A stretch of DNA of 30,846 nt, taken from positions 1 to 30,846 of the forward strand of contig JBMNSG010000015.1 of NCBI GenBank assembly GCA_050945075.1. The letters run 5' to 3'. Position 1 is the first letter of the stretch. The number at the start of each line of letters is the position of its first letter. Shown here one piece after another: positions 15,978 through 25,086 of this stretch. A program made the position numbers and the translations under genes. The notes below the pieces were generated by a model. It was given only the letters and a program-made list of their open reading frames with translations. It searched no databases and was not told the DNA's origin. This DNA is from UBA7485 sp050945075 (GTDB taxonomy: Bacteria > Bacillota > Clostridia > Eubacteriales > Eubacteriaceae).

Positions 15978-16005
15978 AGTTTAGCACTCCAAACAGTTCT
16001 GTCAA
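15978..16005 (-). promoter_or_regulatory. Promoter of the trp operon
   Basis: The minus strand has TTGACA (16005-16000), a 16-base spacer and TAAACT (15983-15978, 4/6). Transcription would begin near 15970, just at the 5' end of the T-box leader. Confidence 0.7.
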
Positions 16006-16050
16006 GTATTATATTACGTACATACTAGACAGAAAACAGTTTTATGCTGC

Positions 16051-17793
16051 TTATGCGCGCGGATTACCCTGGTTAATCAGTCCGGTGCTTGAATCAACAC
16101 GAATCAGTGCACCATCTTTAATAGCATCCAGAACGCCGGTAGCGCCTACTACAACCGGAATTTCAGTCAGGTCAACAAGGAAATGCTTGCTGGCTTCTGC
16201 ATCCAGTTCAGTTACGACTGCAGCCGCTTCTTCTGCGAGATAAGCATTGCCGGGTGTCAGTTTCTGGACAACAAGGATATCCCCTTCGTGAAAATTAGCG
16301 GTTTTCCCTTCGCCTACAACACGGGCAATTCCCTGGACACTTGCGCTTTTTCCGCTTCCGATGCCCTTGATAATGGCATCTCCGACTGTATGAACACGGA
16401 TCATGTTGGTTACGCTGGTTGCTCCGACAGGGATACCAGCCGCAATGACAATCCGTTCACCCGGGTGCAGCCATCCGGCTGTAACAGCTGTTTTAACAGA
16501 TTCTGAAACCAGAGTATCGGAATCGCTCATTTCTACAACATACAGTCCGTAAACGCCCCAGGACAGGCAGAGCTGACGGATTGTCTGCATCTTGTAGGAG
16601 GTTGCCAGAATAATGGCATCCGGGCGGAATTTAGACAGTGCACGGGCAGTATTACCACTCGAAGTAGCCGCAATGATCGCTTTGGTTTCCAGATTTGCTG
16701 AAATTCCGACGGTAGCTTCACAGACTGCATTGGTAACAGTCTTTGTATGTTCACGCAGGCGTCTTCTGAGTTTGAATTCATCAGAAACTTCCGCAACACT
16801 AACGATGTTGGCCATGGTATGAACTGTCAGAGCCGGATATTCGCCTGCTGCGGATTCGCCGGAAAGCATAACTGCATCTGTTCCATCGAATACTGCGTTG
16901 GCAACGTCGGCAACTTCTGCACGGGTCGGACGCGGATTACGAATCATGGAATCGAGCATCTGTGTTGCTGTAATAACAGGCTTGCCGATCTTGTTGCATT
17001 TATGAATGATGTCCTTCTGGATCAGCGGGACTTCTTCTGCAGGAACTTCGACGCCAAGGTCACCGCGGGCAACCATAATACCGTCAGATGCATCAATGAT
17101 CTTATCGATATTATCGACGCCTTCCTGAGATTCGATCTTTGAGATAATCTTGATCCCGCCGCCGCCGTTGTTATCAAGGATATGACGGATCGCGATAACG
17201 TCCTGAGACTTTCTGATAAAGGAAGCAGCAACAAAGTCGATTCCCTGTTCAATACCGAAAAGCAAGTCGGATTCATCTTTTTCAGTCAGTCCCGGAAGGG
17301 AAATAGATACATTCGGTACATTAATGCTCTTACGTTCTCCGAGAACACCTTCATTGGTGACAACGCAGTGAATCTGATTGCCTTCAATGCTGTCAACGCC
17401 AAGGCCGATCAGACCATCGTCGATCAGAACAATATCACCGACAGAAATATCCTGGGGCAGCTTGTCATGAGATACCGAAACAATTGTATTGTCACCGACA
17501 ATATCGTCAGTGGTCAGTGTAAATTCCTGACCCTTTTTCAGTTCGACCTTCTGTCCGTCCTTCAGCAGTCCGGTACGGATTTCAGGTCCCTTGGTATCCA
17601 GCATAATTGCGATCGGGACATTCATTTCCTGACGGGCCTGCTTAACCAGTTCAATTCTGGCTTTATGTTCTTCGTGATCGCCATGAGAGAAATTCAGTCT
17701 TGCAACATTCATTCCTTCTTCGATCATGGATTTGATAATGCTTAATTTGCTGCTGGCCGGTCCCAGAGTACATACAATTTTTGTTCTTTTCAT
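16051..17793 (-). CDS. pyk: Pyruvate kinase with C-terminal PEP-utiliser domain
   Basis: A 580-residue glycolytic enzyme that makes ATP and pyruvate from phosphoenolpyruvate and ADP. The N-terminal barrel shows KIVCTLGPAS, NVARLNFSHG, MLDTKGPEIRTG, the substrate loop IIDASDGIMVARGDLGVE and the metal and catalytic block KPVITATQMLDSM. Residues about 480-580 are the extra domain related to the PEP-synthase mobile domain, as in Bacillus pyruvate kinase; the usual TSHA context reads SKHF here. The ATG at 17793 has GAGGATAGGA upstream; a TTG 12 bases earlier is less likely. A terminator separates it from pfkA. No clear terminator lies between its stop and the trp promoter. Confidence 0.96.
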   Translation of the reverse strand: MKRTKIVCTLGPASSKLSIIKSMIEEGMNVARLNFSHGDHEEHKARIELVKQARQEMNVPIAIMLDTKGPEIRTGLLKDGQKVELKKGQEFTLTTDDIVGDNTIVSVSHDKLPQDISVGDIVLIDDGLIGLGVDSIEGNQIHCVVTNEGVLGERKSINVPNVSISLPGLTEKDESDLLFGIEQGIDFVAASFIRKSQDVIAIRHILDNNGGGGIKIISKIESQEGVDNIDKIIDASDGIMVARGDLGVEVPAEEVPLIQKDIIHKCNKIGKPVITATQMLDSMIRNPRPTRAEVADVANAVFDGTDAVMLSGESAAGEYPALTVHTMANIVSVAEVSDEFKLRRRLREHTKTVTNAVCEATVGISANLETKAIIAATSSGNTARALSKFRPDAIILATSYKMQTIRQLCLSWGVYGLYVVEMSDSDTLVSESVKTAVTAGWLHPGERIVIAAGIPVGATSVTNMIRVHTVGDAIIKGIGSGKSASVQGIARVVGEGKTANFHEGDILVVQKLTPGNAYLAEEAAAVVTELDAEASKHFLVDLTEIPVVVGATGVLDAIKDGALIRVDSSTGLINQGNPRA

Positions 17794-17920
17794 TCCTATC
17801 CTCAACTATTCACTCATATTACACCCCTCCCCCGTATCTGATTGTATGTTTTTTAACAAACACACGTTGTCAGATACCAGGCAGGGTATCCGTACTGACT
17901 GTATTCCCAGAAACATGAAA

Positions 17921-17943
17921 AAAGATACGCAGGGCGTATCTTT
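17921..17943 (-). terminator. Terminator after pfkA, usable on both strands
   Basis: Arms GATACGC (17924-17930) and GCGTATC (17934-17940) with a 3-base loop are flanked by A on the left and T on the right. On the minus strand this gives a hairpin followed by at least six T, 16 bp after pfkA. Confidence 0.85.
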
Positions 17944-17958
17944 TTTTATTCTGTTTGT

Positions 17959-18927
17959 TTATTTGGCAAGAATCTTCATGATGTCGTACATTTCTTCATT
18001 GAAGACCTTCGGTGCTGCCAGAGCGTCTTCAATAGGCATGGCGATATATTCACCCTTCTGCTGTACAATAACGGTGTTCAAATTGCCCTGTTCAATCGCT
18101 TCAACAGCTTTATAGCCCATATAGCTGGCGAGGTTCCGGTCAAAATGGGTCGGTGAACCACCACGCTGGATATAACCAAGGTTGGTTCCTTTGGTTGTAA
18201 CCTGTGTCAGTTCTTCAAAACGCTTGAGGTAATCTCTATACGAACCACAGCCTTCTGCAAGCATGACAATAGAATGCAGATGACCGCGGTCTCTGCCGTG
18301 AAGCAGTTCCGCACAGATTTCTTCAAGATTATTTTCTTTTTCCGGGATGATCAGCGCTTCTGCAGCACTTGCAAAACCGGAATACAGGGCGATATCCCCG
18401 CAGGAACGTCCCATGACCTGAACAATATTGATTCTGTTATGTGAAAAAGTAGTATCCCTGATCTTGCTGATCGCGTCGATAGCAGTGGATACAGCTGTAT
18501 CAAAACCAATTGTATAATCCGAAGCACCAAAGTCATTGTCTATGGTTCCCGGCATACCCACAACTTTTACACCTAGACGTGTAAGCATGAGAGCCCCTGT
18601 CAGGGAGCCGTCCCCGCCGATTACGATCAGTGTATCAATGTGATATTCTTCCAGAATTTCCGTAGCCCGCTTTAATCCGGCGGAAGTCGGGAAAAATTCA
18701 CTTCTGGAGGTACGGAGGATCGTGCCGCCTGTTCCCAGGATTTCCGCAACCATATTGGAATTCATTGGCTGGAAGTCTTTGTCCAGAAGGCCTGCATAAC
18801 CGCGGTTGATTCCGTAGACTTCATATCCGAGGTCCAGCGCAGTTCTGACCGAAGCTCTGATGGCAGCGTTCATTCCAGGCGCATCGCCCCCGCTGGTCAG
18901 TATCCCAATACGTTTCTTTTCTCCCAT
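17959..18927 (-). CDS. pfkA: ATP-dependent 6-phosphofructokinase
   Basis: A 322-residue glycolytic enzyme that phosphorylates fructose 6-phosphate. It carries the ATP loop SGGDAPGMNAAIR, the IGGDGSL motif whose Gly marks ATP-dependent rather than pyrophosphate-dependent enzymes, the catalytic PGTIDND, and the substrate motifs VQVMGRSCG and LGYIQRGGSP. Length matches the short bacterial allosteric type. The ATG follows the dnaE stop codon directly (TAA-ATG), with GGAGG inside the last codons of dnaE. A terminator follows it, so pyk may need its own promoter or readthrough. Confidence 0.97.
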   Translation of the reverse strand: MGEKKRIGILTSGGDAPGMNAAIRASVRTALDLGYEVYGINRGYAGLLDKDFQPMNSNMVAEILGTGGTILRTSRSEFFPTSAGLKRATEILEEYHIDTLIVIGGDGSLTGALMLTRLGVKVVGMPGTIDNDFGASDYTIGFDTAVSTAIDAISKIRDTTFSHNRINIVQVMGRSCGDIALYSGFASAAEALIIPEKENNLEEICAELLHGRDRGHLHSIVMLAEGCGSYRDYLKRFEELTQVTTKGTNLGYIQRGGSPTHFDRNLASYMGYKAVEAIEQGNLNTVIVQQKGEYIAMPIEDALAAPKVFNEEMYDIMKILAK

Positions 18928-21900
18928 TTATATTACCTCCACACTATTTTTGCCCAGATAAACTTCAAGGCCGTGTATCAAATCATTGTTAATCGCAACG
19001 CTGAGCTTTTCAGCCGCTTTAAAGCGTTTATTCTCTCTCTCAAAATATAATATCACAGGGCTTTGTCCCGGAAAACTGCTGAGTATTTTTTTTATCGGTT
19101 CAAGGAGAGTTTTTTGTGATAAATCTGCAAAATGAAGGACCAGAGTCCCTGATTCCGTTAATTTATAACCATTATTTTCATCTTCACGGACAATATTTTT
19201 CGTTTTGATGCTGTTTTGGTTCTCAATATGGCTACTCCCGCCACTGTTCTTTTTTTCCTTCATCCGCTCAGTCAGATCAGAAAGAGTCTGCATGCGTTCC
19301 ACACAGACAGAAACGTTCATTTCTTCGTCGTAACAGATCTTTCCCCGGACTACAGCCGGTGTGTCCTCTTTGAGCATACGCCGGAATTTCTCATAATAAC
19401 GTGGAAAAACAACCAGATCGATACCGCCATAGACATCTTCCAGTCTGGCAAATGCCATAAGATCCTTGTTGCGGGTAAGCTGAGTCCGGGTCGATTTCAC
19501 CAGACCGCCCACTGTCACCTGACTCTGATCTTTAACGCGGGCACTCAGATCTTCGTAGGAATCACAGACAGAAAAATTAAAATCAGTCATTTTTTCCAGT
19601 ATGTCTCTGTACTTGTTAAGAGGATGACCGGATATATAAATCCCCGTTACTTCCTTTTCCATAGCAAGAATGGTATCTTCGGAGGCCGGTGGTATATTGG
19701 GAAAATTCTCTTCACGCAGCCTGCTGTGTTCCTCCGGGGCCGCCAGATCGAGCAGATTGATCTGACCGCTCAGATTATCCTTCTTCTGCCGCTGAACCTG
19801 CGTAAGAATGGATTCCGCGCCGGCCAGCATCCGTTCTCTGGGGATTCCGGTATAATCAAAGCCGCCGCATTTAATCAGATTCAGAATACAGCGTTTATTC
19901 AGTCCCTGGCCTTCAACCGTTTCACAAAAATCAGTGAAGCGGACAAAGGGGCCGTGTTTTTCACGTGCTTTGACAATTTCGTCAATCATCCCCTGCCCGA
20001 CACCCTTGACAGCGCCCAGTCCAAACAGAACAGCGCCGTCTGAAACTGTAAAACGAGCCTCCGATTTATTGACATCCGGAGGAAGAACACGGATTCCCTT
20101 GCGGCTGCATTCGTCAATGTATCTGGAAATTTTCTTATCCTGATCCATGACTGAACTCATCAGAGCTGCCATAAATTCCTTCGGATAATAATACTTGAGC
20201 CATGCAGTCTGACAGGCAATGACCGCATAGGCGGCTGCATGTGATTTATTAAAGGCATATTTGGCAAAATCCTTCATGTCATTCCAGATCTGCCGGGCTG
20301 TGTTTTCCGGAATTCCCCGGGCAATACATCCATCAACAACCGTATTTCCCTGAGCGTCTTTCTCTCCGTATATAAAGACTTCGCCTTCATGGTCCATTAC
20401 ATCTGACTTCTTCTTGGACATTGCCCGGCGGACCAGATCCGAACGACCCATCGAAAAGCCAGCCAGATCGCGAAAAATCTGCATGACCTGTTCCTGGTAA
20501 ACCATACAGCCGTAGGTAACACTCAGCACAGGCCTCAGGGACTCGTGAAGATACGTGATCTTATCCGGATTTTTTTTATTTTTGATATATTTGGGAATCT
20601 GATCCATCGGCCCCGGGCGGTAGAGTGAAATGCCGGCTATGATGTCTTCAAAGCACTCGGGTCTGAGATCTTTCATAAAAGAAATGATTCCGGATGATTC
20701 CAGCTGAAAAATACCCCCGCAGTCTCCTTCGGAGATGATCTCGTAGATATGGGGATCCGAAAGATCCAGATGATCGATATCTACCCGGTTACCAGTTGTT
20801 TTTTCGATATTGTCTACTGCATCGCGGATGACAGTGAGCGTCCGCAGTCCCAGGAAGTCCATCTTGATCAGTCCCTGGGATTCAAGCAGCCCCATCGTAT
20901 ACTGGGTGGTAATCGATTCTCCGGTCCGGTACAGTGGAACATACTCGATGAGCGGACGGTCGCTGATTACAACACCTGCTGCGTGCGTACTCGCATGACG
21001 GGCCATCCCTTCCACTGATCTGGCAAAGCCAAGTATCTTCCGGATCTCCTGATCACTCTCCGCCATCGCCTTCAGGTCTTTATTTTCTTCCAGGGCCTCG
21101 TCAATGGTGACATTATGCCCGGGGTGCATCGGTATTTCCTTGGCCAGCCTGTCCGCTGTGTTGTAGTCCACATCAAGCGCTCTCGACACATCCCGGATAG
21201 CTCCCCGGGCAGCCATGGTTCCGAATGTTATAATCTGGGCAACGTGGTCACTTCCGTATTTTCTGGTGACGTAGTCAATAACTTCCTGGCGGCGTTCATA
21301 ACAGAAATCACAGTCAATATCCGGCATTGTGTAACGTTCCGGATTCAGGAAACGCTCGAACAGCAGATTGTATTTAAGCGGATCCAGTGTCGTGATATCC
21401 AAAGAATAGGCAACAAGAGAACCCGCAGCAGAACCACGTCCAGGTCCGACCTTAATGCCGTTTGTCTTGGCGAAATGGATAAAATCCCACACCACGAGAA
21501 AGTAATTATCGAATCCCATACTGTGGATGGTATCAAGCTCATGATGCAGACGTTCCTCGATCGCAGGGGTGATCACCGGATAGCGCTGGGCAAGGCCTTC
21601 GCGGCAGAGCGCCTCCAGGTATTCGCCGGAATCCGCATACTGCTCCGGAATTTCAAATTCCGGCATATGGTTGGTGCCTTCTTCAAAAGTGACCTTGCAG
21701 CGCCGGGCAATCTCCATGGTGTTTTCAGCTGCACCGGAAAAATCCGCGAATTCACGGATCATGACGTCTGATTCTTTCAGACTGTAATCTCCGTGATAAC
21801 GCATGCGGTTCTCATCGGTGACTCTGGCTCCGGTCTGAATACAGACCAGAACATCATGAGCCTGGGCATCCGAAGAACGAACATAGTGAACGTCATTGGT

Positions 21901-22506
21901 TGCCACCAGTCCGATTCCCGTCTTCTCCGATATTTTTCTCAAACCGTCCCGGACTGCCGCTTCTTCCTGGATGCGGTGATCCTGTATCTCCAGGTAAAAA
22001 TTACCTTTACCGAAAATATCCTGATATTCAAGCGCGAGATCTTCTGCCTTCTGCATATCTCCCGATAAAACAGCCTGAGGTATTTCACCGGCCAGACAGG
22101 CCGAAAGAGCAATCAGTCCTTCACTGTTTGCACGCAGAAAGTCATGATCAACACGGGGTTTATAATAAAATCCATCCACGTAACCAGCGCTGACAATCTT
22201 CATCAGATTCTTATAACCGGTGTTGTTCTGTGCCAGCAGAACCAGATGAGCTGCTCGTTTCTGATTGGGACTTTCGTCCTTCATATCACCCGGTGAAACA
22301 TATATTTCAGATCCGATAATCGGATTGATGCCCTGGCTGACACATTCACGGTAAAAATCCACAGCACCGAACATAACACCGTGATCGGTCAGAGCCAGTG
22401 CTTCGGCTCCCTGTTCTTTTGCGGTTTTAACCAGATCGGGAATTCTTCCGAAACCGTCAAGAAGAGAATATTCACTATGTACATGCAGGTGTGTAAATTT
22501 ACTCAT
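18928..22506 (-). CDS. dnaE: DNA polymerase III alpha subunit, DnaE type
   Basis: A 1192-residue replicative polymerase. The N-terminal PHP domain has LHVHSEYSLLDG and TDHGVMFG. The palm holds PDIDCDFCYERR with the catalytic acidic residues, and GPGRGSAAGSLVAY lies just before it; later come GIFQLES and SLYRPGPMDQIP. A helix-hairpin-helix region (VKGVGQGMIDEIV) and an OB-fold (TVGGLVKSTRTQLTRNKD) follow. Near residue 1095 a hydrophilic insert rich in Lys, Asn and Ser interrupts the C-terminal part. There is no DnaQ-type exonuclease insertion, so it is not PolC. The SD before ATG is weak. It begins a dnaE-pfkA unit with an extended -10 promoter upstream. Confidence 0.97.
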   Translation of the reverse strand: MSKFTHLHVHSEYSLLDGFGRIPDLVKTAKEQGAEALALTDHGVMFGAVDFYRECVSQGINPIIGSEIYVSPGDMKDESPNQKRAAHLVLLAQNNTGYKNLMKIVSAGYVDGFYYKPRVDHDFLRANSEGLIALSACLAGEIPQAVLSGDMQKAEDLALEYQDIFGKGNFYLEIQDHRIQEEAAVRDGLRKISEKTGIGLVATNDVHYVRSSDAQAHDVLVCIQTGARVTDENRMRYHGDYSLKESDVMIREFADFSGAAENTMEIARRCKVTFEEGTNHMPEFEIPEQYADSGEYLEALCREGLAQRYPVITPAIEERLHHELDTIHSMGFDNYFLVVWDFIHFAKTNGIKVGPGRGSAAGSLVAYSLDITTLDPLKYNLLFERFLNPERYTMPDIDCDFCYERRQEVIDYVTRKYGSDHVAQIITFGTMAARGAIRDVSRALDVDYNTADRLAKEIPMHPGHNVTIDEALEENKDLKAMAESDQEIRKILGFARSVEGMARHASTHAAGVVISDRPLIEYVPLYRTGESITTQYTMGLLESQGLIKMDFLGLRTLTVIRDAVDNIEKTTGNRVDIDHLDLSDPHIYEIISEGDCGGIFQLESSGIISFMKDLRPECFEDIIAGISLYRPGPMDQIPKYIKNKKNPDKITYLHESLRPVLSVTYGCMVYQEQVMQIFRDLAGFSMGRSDLVRRAMSKKKSDVMDHEGEVFIYGEKDAQGNTVVDGCIARGIPENTARQIWNDMKDFAKYAFNKSHAAAYAVIACQTAWLKYYYPKEFMAALMSSVMDQDKKISRYIDECSRKGIRVLPPDVNKSEARFTVSDGAVLFGLGAVKGVGQGMIDEIVKAREKHGPFVRFTDFCETVEGQGLNKRCILNLIKCGGFDYTGIPRERMLAGAESILTQVQRQKKDNLSGQINLLDLAAPEEHSRLREENFPNIPPASEDTILAMEKEVTGIYISGHPLNKYRDILEKMTDFNFSVCDSYEDLSARVKDQSQVTVGGLVKSTRTQLTRNKDLMAFARLEDVYGGIDLVVFPRYYEKFRRMLKEDTPAVVRGKICYDEEMNVSVCVERMQTLSDLTERMKEKKNSGGSSHIENQNSIKTKNIVREDENNGYKLTESGTLVLHFADLSQKTLLEPIKKILSSFPGQSPVILYFERENKRFKAAEKLSVAINNDLIHGLEVYLGKNSVEVI

Positions 22507-22557
22507 AATACGCTTTCTTTTCTGTCCGCCACTTCCGGCGGATTCTTGATTCTGTCC

Positions 22558-22566
22558 ATTATACCA
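22558..22566 (-). promoter_or_regulatory. Extended -10 promoter of dnaE
   Basis: The minus strand shows TGGTATAAT, a perfect -10 with the upstream TG. No good -35 is seen, as is usual for extended -10 promoters. The leader would be about 45 bases. Confidence 0.55.
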
Positions 22567-22709
22567 TCAATTACAGGCCGTATAATGATGGCCGGCTCTG
22601 TAATCGAGCGCAGGGTTTACCCCGGCAGGAAGGATTCAGAAATCACGAAAAGAACAAGCCAAACCGGCCCCGGACAGTTTCGGACCGGGCTTGAATTTTC
22701 CGGAAATAC

Positions 22710-22750
22710 AAAAGCAGGAAGATCCATAATTTCCGGATCTTCCTGCTTTT
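22710..22750 (-). terminator. Terminator of the etfB-etfA/bcd unit
   Basis: Two 16-bp arms, AAAAGCAGGAAGATCC and its exact complement, enclose a 9-base loop and end in T on the minus strand. It begins 35 bp after the fusion gene's stop codon. Confidence 0.9.
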
Positions 22751-22784
22751 TATTCTCTGCTCAGAATGATAAAGTTATTTGTTT

Positions 22785-25076
22785 CTACTTAACGCCTGCC
22801 CAGGCAGAAATAACCATACGCTGAACTTCTGAAGTTCCTTCATAGATTTCTGTGATCTTGGCATCACGCATCATACGTTCTACCGGATAATCACGGGTAA
22901 AGCCGTATCCGCCAAAGAGCTGAACCGCTTCCGTGGTAACGTCTCTTGCGGTTTCCGAGGCAACAAGTTTTGCCATAGCCGCCAGATTGCTATAAGGCTT
23001 TCCGGCATCCTTGGCGCAGGCTGCCTGATAAACAAGCAGACGTGCTGCTTCCACTTTAGCGATCAGGTTGGCAATCTGGAACTGCGTATTCTGGTATGAA
23101 GAAATAGTTCTTCCAAACTGTTTTCTCTGCTTTGTATATTCGATAGCTGCTTCCAGAGCGCCTTCTGCAATTCCCAGAGCCTGTGAAGCGATTCCGATAC
23201 GTCCGCCATCCAGGGTCTTCATGGCAATCTTGAAGCCTTCACCTTCTTTACCCAGCATGTTTTCTGCCGGAACTCTGCAGTCTTTGAAGATCAGTTCGCT
23301 GGTTGCCGAACCGCGGATACCCATTTTGTCGAGTTTCTTCCCAATCGTAAATCCCGGTGTGCCCGCTTCCACGATAAAAGCTGTAATCCCGTGATTACCT
23401 TTTTCCGGATCGGTCATCGTAAAGATGACATAGGTATCTGCTTCCCCGCCGTTGGTGATGAAAATCTTGCTTCCGTTGAGGATATAATCGTCTCCGTCTT
23501 TTACAGCCAGCGTCTGCTGACCGGAGGCATCCGTTCCGGCATTCGGTTCTGTCAGTCCGAAAGCACCCAGTTTTTCGCCGGAAGCCAGCGGTTTCAGATA
23601 TTTCTGTTTCTGTTCTTCAGTACCGAAGGCATAGATCGGGAAACTGCCGAGTGAGGTATGTGCTGAAACAATAACACCTGTGGTACCGCAGACCTTGGAA
23701 AGTTCTTCCACACACATTGCATAGGCCAGATTGTCCAGTCCGGTTCCGCCGTATTTTTCAGGGAATGGGATTCCCAGCATGCCATTGGCTGCCATCTTCG
23801 GAATATTTTCACGCGGGAAACGTTCGTTTTCGTCTATTTCCTTTGCAATTGGAGCGACTTCTGATTTTGCAAAATCGCTGAAAAGTTTTCTCAGCTCCTG
23901 ATGGGCCTGATCCAGTTCAAAATTCATACCTTCCTCCTCTGCTGCAGTTTCTTCAGTTCCCTTTTTCATTGCCGAAAGATCAAAGTTAACGGCAGATTCC
24001 GTTTTGATCTTTGTTTCTGTCTTTTTCCGCTGAACCGCGGCCTTTTCGGCATTCTGTCCGGGAGTGAAATAATCTTTATCCGATACATTGCGTTCGCCGG
24101 GAGCTGACAGACCCCGTTTTTCTCTTATTTTGCTGATAAGCGGCGGCAGTACATCGTACAAATCGCCAACGATTCCGTAATTGGCAATCTTAAAAATCGG
24201 AGCTGCCGGATCTGTATTAATCGCAATAATCATGCGGGAATCTTTCATGCCGAGCGTATGCTGAATAGCTCCGGATATTCCGCAGGCAATGTACAGCTTC
24301 GGTTTAACTTTTCTGCCTGTGACACCAACCTGATGCGCTTTTTCAATCCATCCGTCTTCGACAGTCGGCTTTGAAGCACCGACGGCACCGCCCAGTGCAT
24401 CCGCCAGTTCGCGGATCAGATCAAATCCTTCTTTCCTGCCTAGCCCGCGTCCTCCTGAAACGATAATTTCTGCATCATCAAGCGAATCAATGATTTCAGA
24501 AGCTTCCTGAGCTGATTCCAGAATTTTCACGCCGGACTGCGGCAGATCATCGATGACTTCTGTTTCAATTTCACATTCTTTTGCAGGGACTTCACCGGCC
24601 TGGAATACTCCGGGTCTGAATGTTGCTACTGCAGGCATGGTTGTCGTTTCAATACGACAGTATGCTTTGCCGTCATATGCCGGACGGATAAACTGAGCAG
24701 CTCCGTCTTTATTTTCGATATCGGTACAATCCGCAGCAATCCCGAGGTCATTCATCGTACAGTAGCGTCCAAGGACATCGCGCCCTGATTCATCAGCTTC
24801 TGAAACGACCATGTCAGGCTTTTCTTCTTCGATAATGGTCGATAGCGCAGCGGCAGCTGTCAGACTGTCCCGCCCGTCACGATAGCGGGTATCGATTACA
24901 AGAACCCTGTGGGCACCGCTGTTTTTCAGTCTTTCTTCCTCATCCAGATCGGGATTTCCGATGTAGACTTCTATAATCTCCGATTCCGGAAATACACGGG
25001 CCAGTTTTCCCGGAAGTACCGGCTGTTTGTCAGATGCCGTGTAAACAATTATCTTATTAATTTTCTGTACAGTCAT
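22785..25076 (-). CDS. Fusion of electron-transfer flavoprotein alpha subunit and butyryl-CoA-type acyl-CoA dehydrogenase
   Basis: A 763-residue protein joining two partners of one electron-transfer complex. Residues 1-322 are EtfA; its FAD domain shows SGGRGLG (207-213), KPTVEDGW (236-243), QVGVTGRKVKPKLY, ACGISGAIQH and INTDPAAPIF. Residues 323-383 are a charged linker. Residues 384-763 are a complete short-chain acyl-CoA dehydrogenase, with GLTEPNAGTDASG, FITNGGEAD, QLFGGYGFTRDYP and catalytic Glu746 in YEGTSE. With EtfB it probably forms the NADH-dependent, possibly bifurcating, crotonyl-CoA reductase. The start at 25076 follows GAGGTG overlapping the etfB stop. An internal AGGAGG precedes Met384, so free dehydrogenase may also be made. 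Confidence 0.93.
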   Translation of the reverse strand: MTVQKINKIIVYTASDKQPVLPGKLARVFPESEIIEVYIGNPDLDEEERLKNSGAHRVLVIDTRYRDGRDSLTAAAALSTIIEEEKPDMVVSEADESGRDVLGRYCTMNDLGIAADCTDIENKDGAAQFIRPAYDGKAYCRIETTTMPAVATFRPGVFQAGEVPAKECEIETEVIDDLPQSGVKILESAQEASEIIDSLDDAEIIVSGGRGLGRKEGFDLIRELADALGGAVGASKPTVEDGWIEKAHQVGVTGRKVKPKLYIACGISGAIQHTLGMKDSRMIIAINTDPAAPIFKIANYGIVGDLYDVLPPLISKIREKRGLSAPGERNVSDKDYFTPGQNAEKAAVQRKKTETKIKTESAVNFDLSAMKKGTEETAAEEEGMNFELDQAHQELRKLFSDFAKSEVAPIAKEIDENERFPRENIPKMAANGMLGIPFPEKYGGTGLDNLAYAMCVEELSKVCGTTGVIVSAHTSLGSFPIYAFGTEEQKQKYLKPLASGEKLGAFGLTEPNAGTDASGQQTLAVKDGDDYILNGSKIFITNGGEADTYVIFTMTDPEKGNHGITAFIVEAGTPGFTIGKKLDKMGIRGSATSELIFKDCRVPAENMLGKEGEGFKIAMKTLDGGRIGIASQALGIAEGALEAAIEYTKQRKQFGRTISSYQNTQFQIANLIAKVEAARLLVYQAACAKDAGKPYSNLAAMAKLVASETARDVTTEAVQLFGGYGFTRDYPVERMMRDAKITEIYEGTSEVQRMVISAWAGVK
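23925..23938 (-). promoter_or_regulatory. Internal SD site and ATG at the dehydrogenase module
   Basis: Inside the fusion gene the minus strand has a perfect AGGAGG (23938-23933), 5 bases, then an in-frame ATG (23927-23925). That codon begins a full-length 380-residue acyl-CoA dehydrogenase. This is the strongest SD in the fusion gene. Confidence 0.7.
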
Positions 25077-25086
25077 TTTCGTCACC

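Noticed and set aside
19216..20043. A 275-codon open frame antisense to dnaE
   Set aside because: dnaE is strongly conserved across this stretch; the antisense frame has no recognisable domain or SD.
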